Assembly (NCBI GenBank): GCA_023423065.1
Contig: JAFAGC010000017.1
Span: 1 to 48,612, forward strand
Source: Pseudomonadota bacterium
Lineage (GTDB): Bacteria > Pseudomonadota > Gammaproteobacteria > Steroidobacterales > Steroidobacteraceae
Direction of reading: 5' to 3'
DNA length: 48,612 bases
In this document: positions 39,921 through 47,899 of the stretch, piece after piece
How positions within the stretch are numbered: position 1 is the first letter of the stretch
Layout of the letters: each line of letters begins with the position of its first letter
Program-made: the position numbers and the translations under genes
Notes under the pieces: model-generated
Database searches by the model: none
What the model saw: the letters and a program-made list of their open reading frames with translations, nothing else
Told to the model about the DNA's origin: nothing

Positions 39921-40622
39921 CTACCTGAAGGCCAGGAACGCCCAAACGCCATAGAGAATCGCCGTCGGTATCAGAACGAAAATCGTGCTGAACGCCCAGG
40001 AGCGCCGGCTCCAGACCCGCACCCCGATGATCGCAAGGATCCCGCTCAAGACGAGCGGGATGCTCAACGATTCGAACAACGAGTATCCGGGACTTCCGAA
40101 TGGCCGGCCAAGCACGAGCTCGTTCAGCGACAACGGCTGGACCACGGACGGGCTCACCTGCGGGGTGCCGCTCATCAAGAGGAGAATCGCCCCGACGACC
40201 GTATTGAGCAACAGCGGCAGCGAGGTCCAGCAGTTCAGCGCGAACCAGTGCTTGAACCGGAGTTCCGGGGGTAGTTTGGTGACCTTCGCGGCCAGGAGCA
40301 TGTACAGAGACCAGAGCAGCAGCATGACCGGCAGCGCGACGATCGCGGTCGCGACCGACGACCACAACAGCGTGGTGCGCGTGAGCATGGACATCGCCGC
40401 AGCCCGTTGCTCTTCCGGCAGCTTCTGCAGGTCGGGATCGTTGGCGAACATCATCTCCTTGAACCATTCGATGTCCACGACGCTGTAGTACCACCAGGCC
40501 ATGACGGCCGTGGATACGACCAACAACACCAGCGGAAACCAGAATCTCGGGCGTTCGCGCAGCTCCACGAAGGCACTGGAGGGGGCGGTCGGGAGGGCCA
40601 GTGAGACGGCAAGGTTGTTCAT
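39921..40622 (-). CDS. YIP1 family membrane protein
   Basis: 233 residues with five or so hydrophobic segments: FWFPLVLLVVSTAVMAWWYY, SSVATAIVALPVMLLLWSLY, TSLPLLLNTVVGAILLLMS, LVLSGILAIIGVRVW and FSTIFVLIPTAILYGVWAF. The spacing and a conserved FKHWFALNCWTSLP block match Yip1 domain proteins. Bacterial Yip1 proteins are uncharacterised but often lie in ABC export operons. It lies between the first ABC pair and the adaptor gene. Confidence 0.8.
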   Translation of the reverse strand: MNNLAVSLALPTAPSSAFVELRERPRFWFPLVLLVVSTAVMAWWYYSVVDIEWFKEMMFANDPDLQKLPEEQRAAAMSMLTRTTLLWSSVATAIVALPVMLLLWSLYMLLAAKVTKLPPELRFKHWFALNCWTSLPLLLNTVVGAILLLMSGTPQVSPSVVQPLSLNELVLGRPFGSPGYSLFESLSIPLVLSGILAIIGVRVWSRRSWAFSTIFVLIPTAILYGVWAFLAFR

Positions 40623-40663
40623 GCGAGACCTCTTACCACGGAACGGGGTTAGTTAGTTGTAGT

Positions 40664-42313
40664 TCATGAATGCCGGGCGCGGCTGAGCGCCCAGGGCGGC
40701 AGGACTCCGACCAGCAGGACGCCCAGAGAAAGGTACAGGATCCCGAGGAAATTCGGCACGGATGTCCCGACCCACGAAGCCGCGCCGAATGCCGCCGTGA
40801 TCGCGAGGACGCCGATCGCGTAGCGGGTGGTCAGGACTCGCTCTGCGAATCCTTTCCAGGCGAGATAGCCGATGGCGAGCACGATCGCGATCCCGGACAC
40901 CCAGAACGTTCCCACCGCGAAATTTCGCGGCAAAGTTTCCGGCACGATGCCGTTGCGCTCGGCCGTGACCGTGAGCAGGAGCACGATCGACCAGGCGACC
41001 GGCAGCCACTGCACCGTCAACAGCAGGCGCGGATGGCGCGCCCGCATCGCCTCCTGGGAGGCGCGCCAGGCGATCACCGCGGTGATGGTGACGATGGCGA
41101 AGAACACCGCCCAACCGTATTCAGCCGGGGACAACCCCGCCGCGAGGCTCGTGAGCTTTTCCCGCGCCTGCAGCAATTTCGGCAACAAGTCACCCTGGCT
41201 GGCGATGATGGTGTAATCGCTCCAATAGCTCATCAGCAACGTCGAGACCCACACGCCCGCGCCGATCGCGGTCAATGCGACCAGTGTGCACGCCGTCCTG
41301 ACGAGCACCTTGATCACGACCAACCGCACCGTGTCGTACGGATGGGTCATCTCGAATGGACTGACGTACGTGCGCCCCTGCTTGCGCCGGATGCCGAACG
41401 CATTGCCACCCAGCCCGAACAGCGCAAAGGGCACGCAGAACACGGTCGCGGCGATGGCGACGATTCGAAAGTGCGAAATCGGAATGCTGATCGCGTACAA
41501 CTGGAGAAGCAGTATCGCGATGACGAAGCCGGTCAACAGCACGGGCAGTCCGCTCGACTTGAGCTCGAACCACACCTGCGCCTTCGTCGCCGAAGTCGTT
41601 GGACACTGGAGCCGGAAGACGCCGATCATCCAGTCCGGGAATCCGCCCGACAGCGCCTTCCGCCGAGGTTCGAATGCGGTGGATTCTCCACGGCGCTGCC
41701 GCGCCACGCCGATGACCGTGAGCACGAAAGAAGCGGCGCCGATCGCGACGAACACCGCGTTCTCGATCCAGGAGAACTCGACTTTCAGCGGCGACTCCAC
41801 GTTCTTGAACAACACGAGGAACATCGGCACGCTGAACGCGATAGAGCCTACCCACTGAACGACCCGGCTGCGGGTCGACCACTGACAGCAGGCGTACGCG
41901 AAGTGGTAGGACACGAGGATCGGGATCATCGAGGTCAGCGGCAGCGGCCGGCCGAAGGCCAAACCAAGCGCGGCCGCGGAAACGAGATACAGCGCGGTGC
42001 ACGTGATCGCGTCGTACAGGAGCAAAGTGCTGACCAAGGTGGCGTTGGACAGCGGCTTCGAGTACCAGAGATGAAACGGGAAGCCCGGTTTGTACCCGTC
42101 CGCGAACTTGCCGCCGTTGAGCTTCGCGATCGAGAACCAGATCATCGAGTGGGTCGCGGCGAGTATCCAGAAAGCCACCGCCGCGCCGTTGTCGGAGAAC
42201 GTCATTGCGAGGGCGCCCGCGGCGATTCCGAGCGCGAGGCGCTGACCGGCCTCGACGCGCGTGAGCCGCCAGCACTCCCACAACATTGCGAAGATTGGCG
42301 CGATGCGGTTCAT
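40664..42313 (-). CDS. Large ABC-2 type permease-like membrane protein
   Basis: 549 residues with about a dozen hydrophobic helices, including LALGIAAGALAMTFSDNGAA, TSMIPILVSYHFAYACCQW and ITAVIAWRASQEAMRARHP. No ATP-binding or catalytic motif. It overlaps the upstream ATPase gene by 4 nt (ATGA), so it is the likely membrane partner of that ATPase, as in the ytrB/ytrCD arrangement of Bacillus. Sequence alone gives no substrate. Confidence 0.75.
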   Translation of the reverse strand: MNRIAPIFAMLWECWRLTRVEAGQRLALGIAAGALAMTFSDNGAAVAFWILAATHSMIWFSIAKLNGGKFADGYKPGFPFHLWYSKPLSNATLVSTLLLYDAITCTALYLVSAAALGLAFGRPLPLTSMIPILVSYHFAYACCQWSTRSRVVQWVGSIAFSVPMFLVLFKNVESPLKVEFSWIENAVFVAIGAASFVLTVIGVARQRRGESTAFEPRRKALSGGFPDWMIGVFRLQCPTTSATKAQVWFELKSSGLPVLLTGFVIAILLLQLYAISIPISHFRIVAIAATVFCVPFALFGLGGNAFGIRRKQGRTYVSPFEMTHPYDTVRLVVIKVLVRTACTLVALTAIGAGVWVSTLLMSYWSDYTIIASQGDLLPKLLQAREKLTSLAAGLSPAEYGWAVFFAIVTITAVIAWRASQEAMRARHPRLLLTVQWLPVAWSIVLLLTVTAERNGIVPETLPRNFAVGTFWVSGIAIVLAIGYLAWKGFAERVLTTRYAIGVLAITAAFGAASWVGTSVPNFLGILYLSLGVLLVGVLPPWALSRARHS

Positions 42314-43215
42314 GCGGCCTCCGCCTGCTGGCGCGCGCGCCCGGCGCGCGCCAGGAAGATCTCCTCGAGCGTGGCATCGCGCGACTCGACGACCTCACCA
42401 CCGCGCGCCGTGACGGAGCGGCGGAACTGCTCGGGCGATCCGCTGTGGATCACGCTCCAGCTGCGGCCGCCTCCTTCCATGGCGAGCGCGGTATCGAGCG
42501 CGGGCGGATTTTCGAAGTGTTCCGCGAACTGCACGCGGCTGCGCTGGTAGTCGCGACGCACGTCGTCGAGCGCGCCGCTCAGCGTCACGCGGCCCTGGTG
42601 CATCAGCGTCACGTGGTCCGACATGCGTTCCACTTCGTCGAGCAGGTGCGACGAGAAGATCACCGTGCGTCCGTCGTCGGCCACCGCGCGGACGATCGCA
42701 TCGAGGATGTCGCGGCGAACCACCGCGTCGAGACCGGACGAAGGTTCGTCGAGGATCAGCAGCTCGGGACGATACGCCACCGCCGCGATCAGTCCGGCCT
42801 GGGCACGCATGCCCTTCGAGAGTTCCTTGATCTTCCTGGATGGATCGAGCGCGAACGTCTCGAGCAGCTCGTTCGCATACGCGGTGTCCCAGTTCGGATG
42901 GTAGGCCTGCGTGTAACGCATCAGCTCGTCGATGCGCATCCACTCCGGCAGCTCGCGCTCCTCGGACAGATAACCGACGCGGCCCAGCACGCCGACGGGA
43001 TCGCGCACCGGGTCCAGACCGAAGATGCGCACCGTGCCGCTCTCGGCCCGCAACAGGCCGAGCAGGTGCTTGAGCAGCGTGGTCTTGCCCGCGCCGTTGG
43101 AGCCCACGAGCCCGTACACCCGGCCCGGGGAGGCGCGCAACGAAACGCCGTCCAGAGCTTTCTTGTGCTCGAAGGATCGCGAGAGGTCTTTTACTTCGAC
43201 GACTGCCTGTTCCAT
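42310..43215 (-). CDS. ABC transporter ATP-binding protein (YtrB-like)
   Basis: 301 residues from ATG 43215, which follows GAGGGACAGGAAA. Walker A VGSNGAGKTTLLKHLLGLL, signature variant LSKGMRAQAGLIAAVAYRPE (SKGM instead of SGGQ, typical of ABC-2 exporters), Walker B LLILDEPSSGLDAVVRRD and H-loop VIFSSHLLDEVER. The C-terminal 80 residues form the extra domain common in drug/bacitracin exporter ATPases. Partner of the overlapping permease-like gene, and the first structural gene after the GntR regulator. Confidence 0.92.
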   Translation of the reverse strand: MEQAVVEVKDLSRSFEHKKALDGVSLRASPGRVYGLVGSNGAGKTTLLKHLLGLLRAESGTVRIFGLDPVRDPVGVLGRVGYLSEERELPEWMRIDELMRYTQAYHPNWDTAYANELLETFALDPSRKIKELSKGMRAQAGLIAAVAYRPELLILDEPSSGLDAVVRRDILDAIVRAVADDGRTVIFSSHLLDEVERMSDHVTLMHQGRVTLSGALDDVRRDYQRSRVQFAEHFENPPALDTALAMEGGGRSWSVIHSGSPEQFRRSVTARGGEVVESRDATLEEIFLARAGRARQQAEAA

Positions 43216-43252
43216 TTTCCTGTCCCTCTTCCTGCCTGTCTTCGTTCGCGGC

Positions 43253-43678
43253 CTATCTATTGGCTTCTTTCTTCGCTTCCGCCGGAGTGGTGGCGTTTTC
43301 TTCCATCGCCGCCTTGCGTTCCCGGACCATCCGCAGGATCTCGTCCGTGGCGATGTTGAGCTGGTGCGCTTCGGCGAGCAGCGCATCGATGCGCTGCTCG
43401 ATCACGCGCCGACGTTCGCGCAGCGCCACCTGTGGCGGGCGCGCCTCCGATACGAACGTTCCCGAGCCCTGGCGCTTTTGAATGACGCCGGAAACCTCGA
43501 GCTCGCCGTACGCCTTCACGATCGTGTTCGGCGTGACCTTGAGCTGCAGCGCCAGCGTGCGGATGGGCGGCAGCTCCTCACCCGGCCGAAGCAACCCGGA
43601 CGCCACCAAGTACTTGATCTGGTTGACGATTTGCCGATAGATCGGCACGCCGTCGGTCAGGTTGATGGTGATGTCCAC
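43253..43678 (-). CDS. GntR-family regulator, YtrA subfamily
   Basis: 141 residues. MDITINLTDGVPIYRQIVNQ and LPPIRTLALQLKVTPNTIVKAYGELE form the GntR winged helix; QKRQGSGTFV closes it. The C-terminal part is short (about 60 residues) without a large effector domain, which defines the YtrA group, regulators of envelope/antibiotic-stress ABC operons. Starts at GTG 43678 with AAGG upstream. It heads the operon 43678-36761 and overlooks a palindrome at 43711-43730. Confidence 0.9.
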   Translation of the reverse strand: MDITINLTDGVPIYRQIVNQIKYLVASGLLRPGEELPPIRTLALQLKVTPNTIVKAYGELEVSGVIQKRQGSGTFVSEARPPQVALRERRRVIEQRIDALLAEAHQLNIATDEILRMVRERKAAMEENATTPAEAKKEANR

Positions 43679-43704
43679 TGAGGCCTTGCGTAAAAAATGA
43701 TCAG

Positions 43705-43732
43705 TTGAAGTGTATGGGTACAGTGATACAAT
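43705..43732 (+). promoter_or_regulatory. Sigma70 promoter with internal inverted repeat, GntR/YtrA operator candidate
   Basis: On the plus strand TTGAAG (43705-43710) and TACAAT (43727-43732) are separated by 16 nt. The inverted repeat TGTAT...ATACA (43711-43715 / 43726-43730), centred on GTAC, occupies the spacer. This promoter points to the gene at 43819. The dyad is 32 nt before the divergent gntR start and would suit repression of both. Confidence 0.5.
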
Positions 43733-43818
43733 TTTCCCAACTCGTCAAGCGCCGCGATGCCGTCTCTGTTGAAATGGCCGGTAGTTAGCACACCGGAATG
43801 GGAAGTCAGGGAGGCGAC

Positions 43819-44664
43819 ATGCGGGTCAGGCTGTTCGCGTTGCTCGCGTTGGGGCTTGTGCTGGGCGCTCCACCCGCACCAGCCAGCACGTGCAGTCCGA
43901 TCGACGGCGTCGAACAGGTGCTCGGCGCACCAGGCGTTTTCATCGGCGACCTGCACGGTTCGACGGAACCGCCCACGTTCCTCGGTGCACTGGCCTGCCA
44001 GGTGGCGAAGTCCGGACGACCTCTCGTCGTGGCACTGGAATACGACGCCAGGGACCAGGCCGTGCTCGACCGGTTTCTCTCCGAAGCGGACGAGGCGAAG
44101 GCGGCTGGAGTCCTGACTGCCACGACTTTCTGGATGGACAACCGGGACGGCCGCGCATCCGGCGCGATGCGCGACGCGCTGCTGGCGATGCGACGACTCG
44201 CACGTGACGGCGCCCAGGTGAAACTCATCGCCTACGATCTCTGGGGCGAATCGTCAGCGGATCGCGACAGGAAGAGCGCGGACCTCATCCGGCGGAGGCG
44301 TGAAGGCAAGGATGCGGCGGCCTACTGGATAGTCTTCGGCGGCAACGTGCATGCGCGCAAGACGAAAGGTTTGCCGTTCATCAACGCGCCGCCCGGCTCC
44401 GAAGATTACGAACCATTGGGGTACCTGATCCGGGACTGGGGTCTCATCCATCTCGACGCGGGATATCGGGGTGGTACGACCTGGGCATGCACGGGCCCTG
44501 CCGCCGACGACTGCGGCAGCATCGATCTCGGCCCCGCATGCGCTGCCGACTGTCCCGAGCATCCGACCATCCGCCTCGCAGCCACCAACCCTGCGTTCGA
44601 TGGCGTATACGAAGTCGGTAGTCTGACCGTTTCCGCGCCGGTCAACAGGCAGGGCAAGAACTGA
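43819..44664 (+). CDS. Secreted ChaN/Tiki-like protein of unknown function
   Basis: 281 residues. Signal peptide MRVRLFALLALGLVLGAPPA with cleavage near PAPAS-T. Body motifs GVFIGDLHGSTEPPTFLGAL, PLVVALEYDARDQAVLDRFL and WIVFGGNVHARKTKG match the general EHR/Tiki-superfamily pattern (ChaN, TraB, erythromycin esterase-like), which uses Glu/His residues for hydrolysis or haem contact. The C-terminal region contains several Cys (WACTGPAADDCGS, GPACAADCPEH), possibly a disulfide module. ATG 43819 follows GGGAGGCGAC; an upstream ATG at 43798 is in frame but weaker. Assignment is tentative. Confidence 0.6.
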   Translation: MRVRLFALLALGLVLGAPPAPASTCSPIDGVEQVLGAPGVFIGDLHGSTEPPTFLGALACQVAKSGRPLVVALEYDARDQAVLDRFLSEADEAKAAGVLTATTFWMDNRDGRASGAMRDALLAMRRLARDGAQVKLIAYDLWGESSADRDRKSADLIRRRREGKDAAAYWIVFGGNVHARKTKGLPFINAPPGSEDYEPLGYLIRDWGLIHLDAGYRGGTTWACTGPAADDCGSIDLGPACAADCPEHPTIRLAATNPAFDGVYEVGSLTVSAPVNRQGKN

Positions 44665-44710
44665 TTCGCCGGCGATGCCCGATACGCATCGTCGCGCATG
44701 CCGGGAAAGG

Positions 44711-44738
44711 GCGCCCGCGGCAGTTGCACCGCGGGCGC
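44711..44738. terminator. GC-rich hairpin, probable terminator of the SMP-30 gene
   Basis: GCGCCCGCGG (44711-44720) and CCGCGGGCGC (44729-44738) pair exactly over 10 bp with an 8-nt loop, between two convergent stops. Read on the minus strand, the stem is followed by CCTTTCCC, a weak T-run. Confidence 0.65.
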
Positions 44739-44748
44739 GTTCATCGGA

Positions 44749-45843
44749 TCACTTCTTGGGTGGATTCCCAGGTTGCGCGCGGGTGGGCGCGCCTTTCACG
44801 TTCATCCTGATGGCCGTCACCTTGTCGGCGGGGCCCGTGATGAACAGCGTCTTGCCGTCGCGGCCCGCGAACGTGTTGTTGGTCGCGCCACCGCCCGTCG
44901 GGATCGTCAGGATGTGGTTGCCGTCGGGATCGAACGCCATCACGCCTTCGCCATTGCTGATGTAGACGTTTCCACGCTCGTCCATCGACATGCCGTCGCC
45001 GCCCCAATCGGTGAACTTGCGCATGTTGGCGAGCGTGCCGTCACGCTTGATGTCGAAGACCCACGTGCCGCCTTTATTGTCGTAGTACCACTTGTTGACG
45101 TAGAGCTTCCTGCCGTCGGGAGTGCCGACGACACCGTTCGGCCATGCGTCGGACTCCCAACCCATGGCGTCCGACGTCATCCGGTGAATCTTCCGTGCGC
45201 CCGGCGGTAGATAGTAGACGTGACCGCCCTTCCCCTGCGGCGCCTGCTCCGACCGCGTGGGCTCCCAGCCCTGCCGGCGCGGATCGCCGGCATCCCAGTA
45301 GCCCCGGGGGAAGATCGGATCCGTGAGGTAGATGCCGCCGTTGACGGGGTTGATCCACACGTCGTTCGGACCGTTCAGCAGTTTGCCCTGGTGGTTGTCG
45401 ATCAGCACCTTGTGGCTGCCGTCCTTGAAGATCTTCCACAACTCGCCGTGCATGTCCGCCGCGGCGATCAGGTTGTCTTCGAGATCGAAGATCATGCCGT
45501 TGGCGCGTCCCGTGCCTTGCAGGAACAGCGTGATCTCGCCGGTCCCGGCATCCCAGCGGTAGATCCGGTCGTTCGGCTGGTCGGTGAAATAGACATTGCC
45601 GTGACGATCCGCGGCGGGACCTTCGGTGAAGCTGTATCCCTCCGCGATGATCACGAGTTTCCCGTTGCGGCTCACCAGGCCGTGCGGATCGTAGATATCG
45701 ACCGGAATGACCTCGCCGGACAGATTCCCCGGTCCCGAATGCCTCGCAGGATGATTGTCGTGCCCCGCGCCCGCGAAACCCGCGTTGGAAACGCAGGCCA
45801 TGACCCCCAGCGCCGCGACACACATGCGTAGTCGAATCTTCAT
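44749..45843 (-). CDS. Secreted SMP-30/gluconolactonase-like beta-propeller
   Basis: 364 residues. Signal peptide MKIRLRMCVAALGVMACVSN, cleavage near AGA. Propeller repeats are clear: AEGYSFTEGPAADRHGNVYF with the conserved EGP metal Glu, LLNGPNDVWINPVNGGIYLT with the metal-ligand Asn-Asp, TDWGGDGMSMDERGNVYISN, and ITGPADKVTAI. These are the SGL/LRE family signatures. Likely lactone hydrolysis of an oxidised sugar or related compound in the periplasm. GAGGGAGAATTC precedes the ATG. Its neighbour on the other side is the xylanase. Confidence 0.85.
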   Translation of the reverse strand: MKIRLRMCVAALGVMACVSNAGFAGAGHDNHPARHSGPGNLSGEVIPVDIYDPHGLVSRNGKLVIIAEGYSFTEGPAADRHGNVYFTDQPNDRIYRWDAGTGEITLFLQGTGRANGMIFDLEDNLIAAADMHGELWKIFKDGSHKVLIDNHQGKLLNGPNDVWINPVNGGIYLTDPIFPRGYWDAGDPRRQGWEPTRSEQAPQGKGGHVYYLPPGARKIHRMTSDAMGWESDAWPNGVVGTPDGRKLYVNKWYYDNKGGTWVFDIKRDGTLANMRKFTDWGGDGMSMDERGNVYISNGEGVMAFDPDGNHILTIPTGGGATNNTFAGRDGKTLFITGPADKVTAIRMNVKGAPTRAQPGNPPKK

Positions 45844-46115
45844 GAATTCTCCCTCGTTGTTCTAACTATCGCGCTCCGTCGGGCAACCTAACAGCGCACT
45901 TTCACTAAGGCAATGCGCTTTCGGTAATGGCATCGCTTCGCCGCGTGCGCCGCTGTGCGTCATATGGTTAGTCGGTGCGCGGGATGCACAAACCCATATC
46001 GCCGGGCGATCCGCAGGGGTTGCGTAAACCACGTAGGGAAGCCGCGGTCGCGGGTGACTAATCTGTGCGCGGTTCGCCACGGACGTGGCGGCGGGAAACC
46101 AAAGGAGTATCAAAC
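45844..46115. other. 272-bp divergent region between SMP-30-like and xylanase genes
   Basis: No coding frame is supported. It contains a short inverted repeat AGCGCA/TGCGCT (45893-45919) and AT-richer blocks around 45960-46000. The xylanase ribosome site AAAGGAG sits at the right end. Promoters for both genes must lie here, but I cannot place boxes with confidence. Confidence 0.4.
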
Positions 46116-47762
46116 ATGGTCAGGGAAACAGGGAATGGACCTTCGGCGCGAAATTGCTTCAGGGCAATCGCCCTGGCGGCGATGTTGTTCGCGGGATTCG
46201 GCGCGGAAGCGCTGGCGCAAAGCTCTAACACCATCGTCGTTCGCGCCCGGGGCACCGCGGGCGGCGAGTCGATCACGCTGCGAGTCGACAACAGCAATGT
46301 CGCCACGTGGACGCTGACGACCAGCTACCAGAGCTTCAGTGCGACGACGAATCTCAACGGAACCGTCGCCGTGGCGTTCACGAACGACGGCACGAATCGC
46401 GACGTGCAGGTGGATTACATCGTCGTCAACGGACAGACACGCCAGTCGGAGAACCAGAGCTCCAACACCGGGCTCTACGCCAACGGCGCATGCGGCGGCG
46501 GCTCCAACAGCGAGTGGATGCATTGCAACGGCGCCATCTCGTACGGGCCCGTGTCCAATTCGGCCAACAGCATCGTGGTTCGGGCGCGCGGCGTCGCGGG
46601 CACCGAGTCGATCAGCCTGCGGCTCGACAATACCAACGTCGCGACGTGGACGTTGACGACGAGTTTCCAGAACTACAGCGCGTCCACCAACCTCAACGGC
46701 GCCATCACGGTGGCGTTCACCAACGACGCGAGTGGGCGCGACGTGCAGGTGGATTACATCACCGTCAACGGCACGACTCGCCAGGCCGAGGCGCAGACCT
46801 ACAACACCGGCCTATGGGCCAACGGGACCTGCGGCGGCGGCAGCCTGAGCGAATGGATGCACTGCAACGGCGTCATCGGCTTCGGCAACGTGAGCGGGGG
46901 CGGAGGCAGCGGTCCGCAACTGCCCGCGTTCTTCGTCGGCAACATCACGACCAACGGCAGCGTGCGGTCCGACTTCATCCAGTACTGGAACCAGATCACG
47001 CCGGAGAACGAGGGCAAGTGGGGCCAGGTCGAGCCGAACCGCGACCAGTACAACTGGGCCGGTCTCGACGCGGCGTACAACTACGCGCAGCAGCACAACA
47101 TTCCGTTCAAGCAGCACACGTTCATCTGGGGCGCCCAGGCGCCGAGCTGGATTCACGGGCTCAGCGCGTCCGAGCAGGCCGCGGAGATCGAGGAATGGAT
47201 CCGCGACTTCTGCGCTCGTTACCCGAACACGAAGATCATCGACGTGGTCAACGAGGCGATTCCGAGCCACGCGCCGGCGACGTTCGCGCAGAACGCATTC
47301 GGGAGCAACTGGATCATCCGTTCCTTCCAGCTCGCGCGGCAGTACTGCCCCAACGCGATCCTGGTGCTGAACGACTACAACGTGCTGAGCTGGGACACCG
47401 ACGCGTTCATCAACCTGGCACGACCCGTGGTCCAGGCCGGCGTGGTGGATGCGCTCGGCGCGCAGGGCCATGGGCTCGAGAGCTGGTCGGTGAACGACAT
47501 CCGGTCACGGCTGGATCGCGTGGCCGCGCTCGGACTGCCTATCTACATCACCGAGTACGACGTCGCCCGCACCAACGACCAGGAGCAGCTCAACATCATG
47601 CAGTCGCAGTTCCCGATGCTGCATGACCATCCATCGGTCGTCGGCATCACGCTGTGGGGTTACGTGGTCGGAAGCACGTGGGTGAACGGCAGCGGGCTGA
47701 TCCAGCCCAACGGCACGCCGCGTCCGGCGATGACTTGGTTGATGAACTATCTGGGACGTTGA
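46116..47762 (+). CDS. GH10 endo-1,4-beta-xylanase with two N-terminal CBMs
   Basis: 548 residues. Signal peptide ends near LAQ-SS (residue 35). Two tandem copies of a calcium-type xylan-binding module (CBM60/36-like) follow: repeat 1 about 36-150 and repeat 2 about 150-262, each beginning NSIVVRARG/NTIVVRARG and containing VQVDYI and a paired-Cys CGGGS...EWMHCNG block. A Gly/Ser linker leads to the GH10 barrel (about 268-548): FKQHTFIWGAQAPSWI, acid/base Glu380 in IIDVVNEAIPS and nucleophile Glu480 in LPIYITEYDVA. It hydrolyses xylan outside the cell. ATG 46116 follows AAAGGAG. Confidence 0.95.
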   Translation: MVRETGNGPSARNCFRAIALAAMLFAGFGAEALAQSSNTIVVRARGTAGGESITLRVDNSNVATWTLTTSYQSFSATTNLNGTVAVAFTNDGTNRDVQVDYIVVNGQTRQSENQSSNTGLYANGACGGGSNSEWMHCNGAISYGPVSNSANSIVVRARGVAGTESISLRLDNTNVATWTLTTSFQNYSASTNLNGAITVAFTNDASGRDVQVDYITVNGTTRQAEAQTYNTGLWANGTCGGGSLSEWMHCNGVIGFGNVSGGGGSGPQLPAFFVGNITTNGSVRSDFIQYWNQITPENEGKWGQVEPNRDQYNWAGLDAAYNYAQQHNIPFKQHTFIWGAQAPSWIHGLSASEQAAEIEEWIRDFCARYPNTKIIDVVNEAIPSHAPATFAQNAFGSNWIIRSFQLARQYCPNAILVLNDYNVLSWDTDAFINLARPVVQAGVVDALGAQGHGLESWSVNDIRSRLDRVAALGLPIYITEYDVARTNDQEQLNIMQSQFPMLHDHPSVVGITLWGYVVGSTWVNGSGLIQPNGTPRPAMTWLMNYLGR

Positions 47763-47777
47763 GTCCGTGACATGGCT

Positions 47778-47805
47778 TGCCCGCGGTACGACGGTGCCGC
47801 GGGCA
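47778..47805 (+). terminator. GC-rich hairpin after the xylanase gene
   Basis: TGCCCGCGG (47778-47786) pairs with CCGCGGGCA (47797-47805) over 9 bp around a 10-nt loop, 16 nt after the xylanase stop. Its stem core matches the hairpin at 44711-44738. No T-run follows, so terminator function is inferred. Confidence 0.5.
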
Positions 47806-47899
47806 GCTTCACGGGGATGGTTCGATCCGACGCGTGCCGAGGCGCGCCGCAACACGAAGCCAGGTGCCAGCGCCTATGCATCGGCGCTGACACCCGACC

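Noticed and set aside
40670..42550. Long plus-strand frame opposite the large permease
   Set aside because: Highly charged product with no domain; the minus strand encodes regular hydrophobic helices and overlaps its partner gene by ATGA.
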